Below, one piece after another: positions 7,074 to 13,787 of a stretch of 25,985 nt of DNA. The number at the start of each line of letters is the position of its first letter. Within the stretch, counting starts at the first letter, position 1. The notes below the pieces were generated by a model, which saw nothing but the letters and a program-made list of their open reading frames with translations, made no database searches and was not told where the DNA came from. This DNA is from a virus: the IMG/VR virus record IMGVR_UViG_3300025646_000314, positions 1 to 25,985 of that record. One strand, given 5' to 3'. A program made the translations under genes and the position numbers.

Positions 7074-7481
7074 TTAAAATGGTATATCTGCTCCTTCATC
7101 ATCATTACTACTTGATGTATTATTAGATGAACTTGCTGATCCTTTTGTTCCGACAATCTTAATATCACCAGAAAACTGTGGAACTACAACTTCTGTTGCA
7201 TATCTGGTTTCACCATTATGTTCATATTTTCTAGTTTCTAATTGTCCTTCTACATAGATTTGCATTCCTTTTTTGTAATGCTTCTCTACTGTTTCAGCTA
7301 ATCTTGGATCGAACACAACTACATTGTGCCATTGTGTTCTTTCTACTAGTTCACCTTTAGCATTGTTATACTTCTCATGTGTTGCCACTGATAGCTTAGC
7401 GAACTTCTTTTCTTTACTAGATATTTTAACCTCAGGATCGTTACCTAGATTACCTACTAGTATTACTTTATTTATTGTCAT
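7074..7481 (-). CDS. ssb: Single-stranded DNA-binding protein
   Basis: 135 residues with the SSB OB-fold pattern: MTINKVILVGNLGNDPEVK at the start, then FAKLSVATHEKY, ERTQWHNVVVF, LAETVEKHYKKGMQIYVEGQ and a Ser/Asn-rich linker. It ends in the acidic tip DDEGADIPF, the tail through which SSBs recruit repair and replication proteins. Full length for the family. It coats ssDNA during replication and recombination and pairs naturally with the annealing protein and exonuclease of the same operon. AAGGAG lies upstream of the ATG. It overlaps the preceding gene's 3' end by 14 nt. Confidence 0.95.
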   Translation of the reverse strand: MTINKVILVGNLGNDPEVKISSKEKKFAKLSVATHEKYNNAKGELVERTQWHNVVVFDPRLAETVEKHYKKGMQIYVEGQLETRKYEHNGETRYATEVVVPQFSGDIKIVGTKGSASSSNNTSSSNDDEGADIPF

Positions 7482-7650
7482 TTTTTATTACTCCTTTATG
7501 TAATAGTTCTTGTTTATAAAGATCTCTAATATCTCTAATTGCATATTGAATACTCTCTAGTTTATTAAAGATACCAGATAACTCATATTCTAAACGCTGG
7601 TCTAATACCTTGGCATCTGATCTTGTTTCAAGTTCAGGTAATTGGGACAT
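7468..7650 (-). CDS. Hypothetical small helical early protein
   Basis: 60 residues from the ATG at 7650, chosen because AAGGAG lies 7 nt upstream and the ATG overlaps the previous stop as TAATG. The longer frame from 7692 lies inside the upstream gene. The sequence is helical and charged (MSQLPELETRSDAKVLDQRL, FNKLESIQYAIRDIRDLYKQ), like a short coiled-coil protein. No family recognised. It overlaps the SSB start. Confidence 0.65.
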   Translation of the reverse strand: MSQLPELETRSDAKVLDQRLEYELSGIFNKLESIQYAIRDIRDLYKQELLHKGVIKNDNK

Positions 7651-7901
7651 TAATACGCTCCTTCCATTCTGCGTTCTACTTGATCTTGACATAACTCATC
7701 AGTTCTATCTCTGACTGCTAAATCAACTTCTTCGTCTAACCATTCTCTCCCTAATAGAAACATTAATGTGTATCGTTTCCATTTGGGAATACCATGAAAT
7801 ACACTATGGCATACTTCTAAATGGTCATAACCTTCATAATAATCTTCTAGAGATTCTGATACTATATCAGATCCCCAGCTTTCTATTTTCTGTTTAATCA
7901 T
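7650..7901 (-). CDS. Hypothetical early protein
   Basis: 83 residues, Trp- and acid-rich (MIKQKIESWGSDIVSESLED, GIPKWKRYTLMFLLGREWLD, ending DQVERRMEGAY). The ATG overlaps the upstream stop (ATGA), with GGAAGGA further upstream. No domain recognised. It is part of the same co-translated chain as SSB and the annealing protein. Confidence 0.65.
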   Translation of the reverse strand: MIKQKIESWGSDIVSESLEDYYEGYDHLEVCHSVFHGIPKWKRYTLMFLLGREWLDEEVDLAVRDRTDELCQDQVERRMEGAY

Positions 7902-8167
7902 GTATATAGTTTCCTTCCGATTAATTTATCTACTTGATCTCTATCTAATCTATAGTAACCCCATTGTTTTCTATCTAATTCAAAATTAGATTTCTTTAAT
8001 GTTTTAACTATACCACCAACTAAATCCCAAGCATTAAATCTAACTTTAATTTCTTTATCACCTTCTTGATAATGTATTTGAAACATATTGTTATCAGGTG
8101 TCATAGAAATATTAGTTATGTTTTTCCCATAAAAATACTTATGGTTTCTTACTATTTTTCTAGGCAT
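7898..8167 (-). CDS. Hypothetical early protein
   Basis: 89 residues, basic and beta-rich (MPRKIVRNHKYFYGKNITNI, KEIKVRFNAWDLVGGIVKTL, ELDRKQWGYYRLDRDQVDKL). It overlaps genes on both sides by one to four bases, indicating translational coupling directly after the annealing protein. No family recognised. A role as a DNA-binding accessory of the recombination genes would be a guess. Confidence 0.65.
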   Translation of the reverse strand: MPRKIVRNHKYFYGKNITNISMTPDNNMFQIHYQEGDKEIKVRFNAWDLVGGIVKTLKKSNFELDRKQWGYYRLDRDQVDKLIGRKLYT

Positions 8168-8646
8168 TACTTAGCTACCTTTAGTTCCTTTACTTTAGAT
8201 TCATTTGCTGTTGCAAACTTCTGCTTCATTTGTTCAACATATTTATTGCTGTCAAATAAACCTAGAAATACATCAGCTGCCATACCTAGATGCGACATAG
8301 CTTTAGTCATAGCATCAGTCATAGCTTTCTTTGGTGCTTCGTCATCTAATGTACCTTTGGTATTATACAAAGGATTGACTGCTGATACTGGACCATACCA
8401 GTTAAAGTCTTTGTCAGTATCTTCACGCCAACCTATTTTAAGTTCGGCAAATACATTCTTATCTGTATAATTGTAAGATACTTCGTATGTCCAACCTTGA
8501 CCGACTGGACCAAACTGATCGGTCATTTTCATAACCTGATACATTGGATCAGTTGTAGTTAAATCTCTACCAAACTTATTAAATGATTTGGTAAATTTAG
8601 GATCAGTATGTTTGAAACTGTCCCAGATACGTTTGTTATCACTCAT
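8167..8646 (-). CDS. Rad52/Sak-like single-strand annealing protein
   Basis: 159 residues. It begins KRIWDSFKHTDPKFTKSFNK, followed by GPVGQGWTYEV (~46-56). Near residues 101-136 is a segment matching the Rad52/Sak pattern: EAPKKAMTDAMTKAMSHLG, then AADVFLGLFDSNKYV. In Sak-type phage recombinases this T-D-A-x-T-K-A-x-S-x-L-G helix is the most conserved part. Function: annealing of complementary ssDNA at ends opened by an exonuclease. Context is strong, since SSB lies downstream and a YqaJ/lambda-Exo-like nuclease upstream in the same operon. Family assignment is by eye. Confidence 0.75.
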   Translation of the reverse strand: MSDNKRIWDSFKHTDPKFTKSFNKFGRDLTTTDPMYQVMKMTDQFGPVGQGWTYEVSYNYTDKNVFAELKIGWREDTDKDFNWYGPVSAVNPLYNTKGTLDDEAPKKAMTDAMTKAMSHLGMAADVFLGLFDSNKYVEQMKQKFATANESKVKELKVAK

Positions 8647-8984
8647 TTAAAATATAACTCCTTCTTTTTAGTTAATTTATCCTTGTGAATCCAAGCTATA
8701 ACATTTCTGTTATTCTTGTTTTTTCTTCGTTCACCAGAATCTTCTAATACACCTAATAGTGATAGCTCTGTTATTCTTGCTCTCACACTAATTAAGTTTT
8801 GTTTTATTTGGTCTGCTACTTCATCAGCTGTATATGTATTCATTGGACCAAATTTAAATACATCTTCAATAGCATATCGCTGTCTTGGATATTTCATATT
8901 GATTTTATCAGCTGCTTCTTTGCTAGTTGATCGAGCCTTGTAACCAGCTTGGTATGGATATTGTGATTTGTTCTGATAATCCAT
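8643..8984 (-). CDS. Winged-helix DNA-binding protein
   Basis: 113 residues from the ATG at 8984, which has AAGGAG 8 nt upstream. A longer frame to 9017 is less likely. The segment TADEVADQIKQNLISVRARI followed by TELSLLGVLEDSGERRKNKN and NVIAWIHKD reads as a winged helix in which a helix-turn-helix is followed by an arginine-rich wing. Similar short proteins occur in many phages and are thought to bind DNA during replication or regulation. The first 62 nt overlap the exonuclease 3' end in another frame, so the two are translationally linked. Confidence 0.72.
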   Translation of the reverse strand: MDYQNKSQYPYQAGYKARSTSKEAADKINMKYPRQRYAIEDVFKFGPMNTYTADEVADQIKQNLISVRARITELSLLGVLEDSGERRKNKNNRNVIAWIHKDKLTKKKELYFK

Positions 8985-9585
8985 TGATTTTCTCCTTCTG
9001 TTTTGTAAATGCATCAAAGTCTACATAGTCTGGTGGCTGAACATCAGATTGAACATAAGCCCACAAATGTGTTTCAGCATATAAAAGTCTATGAATAAAC
9101 TCTATATCAGCATCAACCTCGTATATTTTGTGTTGTAGATTACCTATCAACACAGATAGATATGCTTTCTTTAATCCTGTTACTAACATGTAATGTTGTA
9201 ACTGTGGATAATATCTATCAATCACATCTTTTGCACTAAACGGACTAACATGTTTAGCTTCAAATATAGCTTGTTGTTTATGTATTATTCCGTCTACTGT
9301 TGCGTGTAAAAATTCTATATCTTCATTTTTATACACTTTGTTATTGTTTGTTACTTCAAAACCAGTTTGTTTTTCAAACCAATCAATGTTAAATGATTCG
9401 GTATGAATACCCATTTGAACTGGTAATACATTAGATAAATCATCAGGTTCTGCTCTACCTGTTTTTAATAACCAAATATCTTTCCATTCACCCTTGACTA
9501 TTTTGATAGCATCTGTGCCACCAAAACTTACTTGGATCTTATCTGCTGGAATTTCGATCTGGTCTTTTCTTTTTTTAGTTGCCAT
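8923..9585 (-). CDS. YqaJ/lambda-Exo-like PD-(D/E)XK exonuclease
   Basis: 220 residues with the nuclease core in order: GIHTESF (E63), TVDG (D98), E109-A-K111 and the QLQHYM motif (Q128, Q130) that follows motif III in YqaJ/lambda-exonuclease proteins. These residues hold Mg ions and cut DNA 5' to 3', leaving 3' tails for the annealing protein. It lies in one operon with a Sak-like annealing protein and SSB, as in lambda-type recombination modules. GAAAGGA lies upstream of the ATG. The 5' end overlaps the gene before it by 58 nt and the 3' end overlaps the winged-helix gene by 62 nt, large even for this dense operon. Confidence 0.85.
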   Translation of the reverse strand: MATKKRKDQIEIPADKIQVSFGGTDAIKIVKGEWKDIWLLKTGRAEPDDLSNVLPVQMGIHTESFNIDWFEKQTGFEVTNNNKVYKNEDIEFLHATVDGIIHKQQAIFEAKHVSPFSAKDVIDRYYPQLQHYMLVTGLKKAYLSVLIGNLQHKIYEVDADIEFIHRLLYAETHLWAYVQSDVQPPDYVDFDAFTKQKEKINGLSEQITISIPSWLQGSIN

Positions 9586-9836
9586 TCATTAAGTTCCTTT
9601 CTGTATTTATTATATAGCATTTCTGCTACATGATAAACTTTTCTATTATCTAATACTCTTTGAGAATTATATAAATATTCAAATCCTCTGTACTGTTCAT
9701 AAGTAAAATATTTCTTAGCAGCTTTAAGTATTATATTTCGTTTCATCTGCTTAGCAGTCATTGGGCTAACAGATTTATCTTCTTCTTTTAATACTGTTCG
9801 TTTATATTTTCCTAGTATATCATTTAGTGTTTTCAT
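9528..9836 (-). CDS. Hypothetical basic early protein
   Basis: 102 residues, strongly basic and helical (MKTLNDILGKYKRTVLKEED, AKQMKRNIILKAAKKYFTYE, ending KKEKTRSKFQQIRSK). No domain recognised. The charge suggests nucleic acid binding. It overlaps the exonuclease start by 58 nt and the upstream gene by 17 nt. The ribosome site is weak (AAGAAG next to the ATG), so coupling is likely. Confidence 0.62.
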   Translation of the reverse strand: MKTLNDILGKYKRTVLKEEDKSVSPMTAKQMKRNIILKAAKKYFTYEQYRGFEYLYNSQRVLDNRKVYHVAEMLYNKYRKELNEWQLKKEKTRSKFQQIRSK

Positions 9837-10182
9837 CTTCTTGTTTAGCTTCTTCCTTTTCAGAATCAGTTAGATCACACCAATTAATAGTCATTTCACG
9901 AATAGGTTTATTAAATGGATAGTGATCGTTGAAACCTTTAAGCTCATCAATATTACAGAAATCATCTGAAAACTCATACTTATCAACTAAATTTTTAATA
10001 GTTTTAATAGAGTTATTTATCTTAGAAATCTCTGCATATATTAAATAAGCAGCAGCAGCTTTTCTTAGTTTACCAATTAAAGCTGGATAGCTGCCTTTGT
10101 TGAAGATTGGCAGACTTTCTGCATGTTCAAATAAATTAATATTTTTACTTCTATCTTCATCACAATAATCATTATCGTACAT
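9820..10182 (-). CDS. Hypothetical early protein
   Basis: 120 residues starting MYDNDYCDEDRSKNINLFEH, then a helical centre (IGKLRKAAAAYLIYAEISKI) and an acidic end (DLTDSEKEEAKQEDENTK). AAGGAG lies 7 nt before the ATG. No family recognised. It sits upstream of the recombination genes. Confidence 0.65.
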   Translation of the reverse strand: MYDNDYCDEDRSKNINLFEHAESLPIFNKGSYPALIGKLRKAAAAYLIYAEISKINNSIKTIKNLVDKYEFSDDFCNIDELKGFNDHYPFNKPIREMTINWCDLTDSEKEEAKQEDENTK

Positions 10183-10183
10183 A

Positions 10184-10393
10184 TTAGTTCTCCTTCTTAA
10201 TATAATTATTATCTGTACTATAGAAATGTATATCCTTTACATATTGATTAATAGAATCATTAATATCTTTGTGTAAAGGTAGTAAGTTTCCAATAGGTAA
10301 TTCTATTGGTCTACCTTTAGCATGATATGCTTCATCTATTTCTGATTTAGTTAAACTAAGTAATAGTTTATCTTGATAGTATATTATCCTCAT
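10184..10393 (-). CDS. Hypothetical early protein
   Basis: 69 residues (MRIIYYQDKLLLSLTKSEID, GRPIELPIGNLLPLHKDIND, ending NYIKKEN). GAAAGGA lies 7 nt before the ATG. It overlaps the HTH gene's 3' end by 26 nt. No family recognised. Confidence 0.6.
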   Translation of the reverse strand: MRIIYYQDKLLLSLTKSEIDEAYHAKGRPIELPIGNLLPLHKDINDSINQYVKDIHFYSTDNNYIKKEN

Positions 10394-10619
10394 GGTCTTT
10401 CCTTTCGGTTAATGTTATCTGGCAGCCTAATGCATCTGCCCAGCAACAGAAAAGATAACCACTCGGTTTGCGTATGCCTACTTCCCATTTGGAAACAAGA
10501 CCTCGAGCTACACCCAGTATTTCATCTACTGTTGCTTGAGTATACCCCAGCTTTTCACGAGCCGCAACAAACTGGGGTATAATTTCCTTATAGAATTTTT
10601 TGCCTAAGGCATAGTCCAT
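10368..10619 (-). CDS. XRE-type helix-turn-helix protein
   Basis: 83 residues from the ATG at 10619. An in-frame TTG at 10649 would add ten hydrophobic residues and neither start has a good ribosome site, so the start is uncertain. The segment AREKLGYTQATVDEILGVAR followed by GLVSKWEVGIRKPSGYL fits the Cro/C1/XRE fold: a helix, a turn, a recognition helix around GVARGLVSKWE, then the conserved G-x-R-x-P. A role as transcription regulator of phage genes is likely. No operator could be assigned to it. Confidence 0.75.
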   Translation of the reverse strand: MDYALGKKFYKEIIPQFVAAREKLGYTQATVDEILGVARGLVSKWEVGIRKPSGYLFCCWADALGCQITLTERKDHEDNILSR

Positions 10620-10638
10620 AAGGAATTGATATAATAAT

Positions 10639-11505
10639 TTAAGCAGCAAGTAAAGTGTTCCAATCTTGTGATTGCAACATAGATGCTACTTTGTCAGATC
10701 GTGATCTAAACTTATTCATAGGCTGTCCACGACCTTCTGGGTGTGTAGCCCAGTGTGTCGCAGTTTGATAAACAGCATACATGTTTACACCATATCTACG
10801 TTTGTAAGTTTCCCAATGAGTAGATAGTTCTGACATAGCATAATCCGACACTCTAGGGTGAATAGGATCATCTATTTGAGCTAGTGTATTCTCAAACAAA
10901 TATCTTACATTTTCTTGTTTGATCTGCTTTCTAGCCATTGTTTCAAACCATTCTGGGAATTGATTGAAAGAGTCTAAAGCTCTGGATATATCAGAAGCAC
11001 CGATAGAAGTCTTGGTATTCCAATTCTTTTTAGACATACCTTTGATCTTCCAGTCGGCTCTCATACAACCATTAAGACAATAGACAATGATTGGACCGAA
11101 AATAAATTGTTCAGCCCAACGTAAATTGTAGGCAGTCCATGCCCATAATCGGAGCTTCAATGTATCTTTGCCAAAGGTAGTAGTCGTACCATGAAATGTA
11201 ATTAAACGACTGAATTTACCACCATTATCAATGATATCATCTTGTACTTCTACATTGTCTAGATCTAATGAATTAGATTCCATAAGACCTTGATTCAACA
11301 TATTGACAAAGTCAGGATAAGTCCTGAGGTTTTCGGCTGATGCGTTGCTCATAGTAGCGATATATTTATCATCATTGAACAATGCTTTTTTGTCTGGTAT
11401 TTGTTCCCAATCGCCATTCTGTAAATCGTGGTAATAAATTTCACGAATATTGGGGACAATGTTACAGTTTTCTGCTATGTGCAGTTTACTTTCTGTGGTT
11501 ATCAT
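10639..11505 (-). CDS. DUF932-like phage protein
   Basis: 288 residues. The pattern fits DUF932-type phage and plasmid proteins: a beta-rich first half, FGPIIVYCLNGCMRADWKIK near residue 135-155 (the expected C-x-N-G-C/M motif), then helices and a C-terminal HWATHPEGRGQPMNKFRSRS with a final DWNTLLAA. The function of this family is not established. A ribosome site AAAGGA lies 7 nt before the ATG. This is the largest gene of the early operon and is preceded by a G5/C5 hairpin (11547-11567). Confidence 0.65.
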   Translation of the reverse strand: MITTESKLHIAENCNIVPNIREIYYHDLQNGDWEQIPDKKALFNDDKYIATMSNASAENLRTYPDFVNMLNQGLMESNSLDLDNVEVQDDIIDNGGKFSRLITFHGTTTTFGKDTLKLRLWAWTAYNLRWAEQFIFGPIIVYCLNGCMRADWKIKGMSKKNWNTKTSIGASDISRALDSFNQFPEWFETMARKQIKQENVRYLFENTLAQIDDPIHPRVSDYAMSELSTHWETYKRRYGVNMYAVYQTATHWATHPEGRGQPMNKFRSRSDKVASMLQSQDWNTLLAA

Positions 11506-11546
11506 ATATATTCCTTTCTAATCACACATTAAGTCCTTCTGTTCTG

Positions 11547-11567
11547 GTGGGGGAGAATATCCCCCAC
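11547..11567 (-). terminator. G/C-tract hairpin between early genes
   Basis: GTGGGGGA (11547-11554) pairs with TCCCCCAC (11560-11567) around a 5-nt loop, in the 73-nt gap upstream of the DUF932-like gene. There is no T run on either side, so it may partly terminate or mark an RNA processing site. Confidence 0.45.
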
Positions 11568-11578
11568 TAGATAAATCT

Positions 11579-11851
11579 CTATAAATCTTCTATTCCAACA
11601 GTTTTAAGACGACTTAATTCTTCATCAATATGATCTTCGGTTTGTCGATCAGTATCTCGTAAAGATCTAAGCTGTTTTAATATACCATTAAGTATTAACA
11701 ATTCGGTTTTGTTATACTTGTGTTCTGGCTTAATCAATATTTCTATATTGATGATTGCACTAGTTAAGTACATCATGCGTTCACCAATAGATAATGAACG
11801 CATTTCTAAATCATCTATAATGTCTTGATTAAGTTGTTTTACTTTTCCCAT
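11579..11851 (-). CDS. Hypothetical helical early protein
   Basis: 90 residues from the ATG at 11851, which follows a GAAAGGAAAGGAAA ribosome site. A start at 11872 would place seven basic residues ahead and lacks a better site. Sequence is helical (MGKVKQLNQDIIDDLEMRSL, NKTELLILNGILKQLRSLRD, ending KTVGIEDL). Coiled-coil-like. No family recognised. It overlaps the upstream gene by 23 nt. Confidence 0.63.
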   Translation of the reverse strand: MGKVKQLNQDIIDDLEMRSLSIGERMMYLTSAIINIEILIKPEHKYNKTELLILNGILKQLRSLRDTDRQTEDHIDEELSRLKTVGIEDL

Positions 11852-12035
11852 TTTCCTTTCCTTTCTCGTCAAGTGATTGTAGTTCTAATAAATGCATACG
11901 TTCTTGAGGAGATAATAAATCATTTTCTTTCAATGCTTTTATTAACTCTAGATTAACCATATACAATTTATGAACTTTATCTTGTAAATGAGATATCAAC
12001 TTTAACAATTCTTCATTAAACTGCGACTGTTGCAT
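11829..12035 (-). CDS. Hypothetical helical early protein
   Basis: 68 residues from the ATG at 12035, with GAAAGGA about 8 nt upstream. The longer frame to 12086 lies within the neighbour. Helical throughout (MQQSQFNEELLKLISHLQDK, VHKLYMVNLELIKALKENDL) with a basic tail. It resembles its downstream neighbour in size and helical character, but no sequence relation is evident. Confidence 0.6.
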   Translation of the reverse strand: MQQSQFNEELLKLISHLQDKVHKLYMVNLELIKALKENDLLSPQERMHLLELQSLDEKGKENGKSKTT

Positions 12036-12357
12036 CAATGTTTCCTTTCTGTTGTTGTTCATATTGATTACCTTTCGGATCATCAATATTGCCTATGATA
12101 GCACCTGTACGAGCATCATATACATGACCTTCTGGTGATATATGAAATACTCTTTTTTCGGTGCGATCAAAACGATCACGATTAAGTTCTCTTTCGACTC
12201 GATTATACTTGTATAAGTTCGTCATTGTATTTGAGAACTCTGGATTAAGAGCTAAATGGTAATACCATACAGCTCTGCCTTTAGCATATTTAAATGCTTC
12301 GGTTGTTGCTACAGACCTAATTACTTTGCCTGATAGCCTAGCGATAGATGAGATCAT
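12016..12357 (-). CDS. Hypothetical early protein
   Basis: 113 residues. AAAGGAG lies 9 nt before the ATG. Starts MISSIARLSGKVIRSVATTE, has an aromatic segment (KGRAVWYYHLALNPEFSNTM), a charged RVERELNRDRFDRTEKRVFH and a possible beta hairpin at ISPEGHVYDARTGAIIGNI. No family recognised. Overlaps the zinc-ribbon gene upstream by 20 nt and the next gene by 20 nt. Confidence 0.62.
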   Translation of the reverse strand: MISSIARLSGKVIRSVATTEAFKYAKGRAVWYYHLALNPEFSNTMTNLYKYNRVERELNRDRFDRTEKRVFHISPEGHVYDARTGAIIGNIDDPKGNQYEQQQKGNIDATVAV

Positions 12358-12511
12358 TTTCTTTTACTCCTTTCAGTATGAATTGATCCGTTTCGGAAGT
12401 GTTGTAATCTTCTGGACTTACTTCTTCCATAAATCCAGCCTCACATGTTAGACATGGCTCGTCATCAATATAACATTCGCCATTACATTCGGGACATATT
12501 ACTTTTGTCAT
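12338..12511 (-). CDS. Small zinc-ribbon protein, 57 residues
   Basis: Read directly from the - strand. ATG at 12511 follows AGGAG at about 10 nt, and a TAG ends it at 12338. The N-terminal half has five cysteines in CPECNGECYIDDEPCLTC, i.e. C-x2-C-x3-C-x6-C-x2-C, like half of a DnaJ-type zinc domain. The rest is acidic (MEEVSPEDYNTSETDQF). It probably binds one zinc ion and a protein or nucleic acid partner. It overlaps its neighbours by 20 nt and 29 nt. Conserved cysteines make a chance frame unlikely. Confidence 0.75.
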   Translation of the reverse strand: MTKVICPECNGECYIDDEPCLTCEAGFMEEVSPEDYNTSETDQFILKGVKENDLIYR

Positions 12512-12656
12512 CACACATCATCTCCTGTTTTATTAAATCAAAATCTTCTTCTGTTAAGATCTTGAAATCTCCGTTTAAAAACGTCAATTTATAATAGTCT
12601 ATTGTTTTACCATTGTAAATAACGCTATATTTATTGATTGCTTTAAATGTAATCAT
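12483..12656 (-). CDS. Hypothetical small early protein, 57 residues
   Basis: Read directly from the - strand. ATG at 12656 lies 6 nt after AAGGAG, and the frame ends in TAA at 12483. The protein begins MITFKAINKYSVIYNGKTID, continues YYKLTFLNGDFKILTEEDFD and ends in DKSNMSRM. Its beta-rich first half is followed by an acidic helix. No family recognised. The ribosome site, 14-nt overlap upstream and 29-nt overlap downstream fit the operon's packing. Confidence 0.7.
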   Translation of the reverse strand: MITFKAINKYSVIYNGKTIDYYKLTFLNGDFKILTEEDFDLIKQEMMCDDKSNMSRM

Positions 12657-12828
12657 TTAGTTCTCCTTCCTCGTGAACCCAATGCATTTCATTTCTGATT
12701 TGCATATCTTCCATTAATTTAATAAACATATAATCTCTCTCTAGTATTGGATTGATTACGTTTAGTTCTAGGATTGCCACAGCTGTTCCAAACCATGCTC
12801 CTACTGATAGTTCAAATAAAATCTCCAT
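12643..12828 (-). CDS. Small protein with hydrophobic N-terminus
   Basis: 61 residues. The first ~27 (MEILFELSVGAWFGTAVAIL then ELNVINP) are hydrophobic enough for one membrane helix and the rest is charged with Met and Trp (IKLMEDMQIRNEMHWVHEEG). AAGGAG lies 7 nt before the ATG. Possibly an inner-membrane early protein. Function unknown. Confidence 0.62.
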   Translation of the reverse strand: MEILFELSVGAWFGTAVAILELNVINPILERDYMFIKLMEDMQIRNEMHWVHEEGELNDYI

Positions 12829-13106
12829 TATTTACTCCTTTCATAAAATAGTTTAAATGGATTGTTTATTGGTCTACTTACAAATGGTTTTCTGTTTTTA
12901 ATCCTCTCTTTTCTTTGTCTTTCTTGTTGTATTTCCATTCGTAATGCTTCACTTACTTTTTTGATTTCCTTCTTGTATTCTTCTACTGTTGAAGGATAAA
13001 CACCACGAGGTCGCATACCATATAGATCTTTGTATAAATCACTATAAGTTCCACCAAGATCACATAGTTCCTCATGTTGTTGTTTAGTTAGTACAGTATA
13101 TTCCAT
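12828..13106 (-). CDS. Conserved small phage protein, unknown function
   Basis: 92 residues. The core SDLYKDLYGMRPRGVYPSTV followed by EEYKKEIKKVSEALRMEIQQ and a basic tail (ERQRKERIKNRKP) is a pattern I know from short proteins in many phages (YKDxYGxRPRG), with no proven role. AAAGGAAG lies upstream of the ATG. It follows a 148-nt gap containing two hairpins. Confidence 0.72.
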   Translation of the reverse strand: MEYTVLTKQQHEELCDLGGTYSDLYKDLYGMRPRGVYPSTVEEYKKEIKKVSEALRMEIQQERQRKERIKNRKPFVSRPINNPFKLFYERSK

Positions 13107-13126
13107 TTTACTTCCTTTCTTTGAAA

Positions 13127-13173
13127 GCTCATTCGGTTCTTTCTTTGGCGAACGGAGTGAGCCAGTTTTTTTT
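13127..13173 (+). terminator. Rho-independent terminator on the + strand inside the - strand operon
   Basis: GCTCATTC (13127-13134) pairs with GAGTGAGC (13155-13162) and GTTC (13136-13139) with GAAC (13150-13153), separated by one G-G mismatch, loop 10 nt. CAG and eight T follow (13166-13173). The T tract is on the + strand, although all nearby genes are on the - strand. It would stop rightward read-through from the late region. Confidence 0.6.
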
Positions 13174-13201
13174 GGGAAACCCCACCATACTTAATTCAAG
13201 G

Positions 13202-13230
13202 GATATCTGGGCTGATTAAACCCAGATATC
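13202..13230 (-). terminator. Strong hairpin after the first early gene, no U-tract
   Basis: GATATCTGGG (13202-13211) and CCCAGATATC (13221-13230) form a perfect 10-bp stem with a 9-nt loop. It starts 25 nt after the stop of 13255-13758 in the - direction. Without T residues it may attenuate transcription or protect or process mRNA. Confidence 0.5.
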
Positions 13231-13254
13231 TAAGTAAACTTTGATAGCTAGAAA

Positions 13255-13758
13255 CTATTTAATAACAGGATCTAACTTGTAGCCATTTTGTTGTAACCAC
13301 TGAAGTGCCAACTGGCGTTGCTCAGCTGATTTTTCAGCTGGGCGTGCCTTGCTTGAGTAAGGCACATAGGCTTTGCCGATAGTTTTGGCAAAGAAATCAA
13401 CAAGAGCTGAACGCTTGATAGTCAATAGTTCCAAAGAGTGAGTGTACTTAGCTTTTAAGTCGTCTAATCTTTGGAGTTGATTTCCCAAAACTTCGAGGCT
13501 TTGCATAAAAGCCTTTTCAGTGTTGATTCTAGAGCCATTAGCGTCAGCTAGTTTAGCTAATCGCTGACTGACTTCGTCAAGTTTGCTTTGCAAACTTTTG
13601 ATACGATAGTCAGTTCTAGCGATAGCTGAACTAAGATCGACTTCAACATTGAATAAATCGTCAAATTCGATCTCTGGTTTGTACTCCACAGCTAATGCAG
13701 TCATTACTGCATCTCTCTTGCGTGCTTGTATGTTAGTTAGTTTATCGTTAGTTTTCAT
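13255..13758 (-). CDS. First gene of early operon, coiled-coil protein, unknown function
   Basis: 167 residues from the ATG at 13758 (AGAAAGG upstream). The frame is open to 13800, but that part runs into the AGCGA-repeat stem. The middle is long and helical (DYRIKSLQSKLDEVSQRLAK and ALEVLGNQLQRLDDLKAKY-like heptads), and the C-terminus is basic (YVPYSSKARPAEKSAEQRQL). Its GC content is visibly higher than that of the other early genes, matching the adjacent control region. As the first gene read from the divergent region it is a candidate for host takeover or control of the origin. No family recognised. Confidence 0.72.
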   Translation of the reverse strand: MKTNDKLTNIQARKRDAVMTALAVEYKPEIEFDDLFNVEVDLSSAIARTDYRIKSLQSKLDEVSQRLAKLADANGSRINTEKAFMQSLEVLGNQLQRLDDLKAKYTHSLELLTIKRSALVDFFAKTIGKAYVPYSSKARPAEKSAEQRQLALQWLQQNGYKLDPVIK

Positions 13759-13787
13759 AGTTATATTACCTTTCTGAGGATCGAGTA

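Noticed and set aside
8066-8470. 134-codon + strand frame opposite the annealing protein.
   Set aside because: Antisense shadow of two well-supported - strand genes.
10368-10619. HTH protein as an anti-CRISPR-associated (Aca) regulator.
   Set aside because: It lies mid-operon without its own promoter or an inverted repeat just upstream, and no neighbour resembles a known anti-CRISPR.
13107-13200. On the - strand a 19-codon frame (MVGFPKKNWLTPFAKERTE) contains a phased A-AAA-AAC slippery site followed by a stem, as in -1 frameshifting.
   Set aside because: No ribosome site precedes the ATG and the shifted frame does not join the next gene in frame. The A8 and stem are better explained as the T8 terminator on the + strand.
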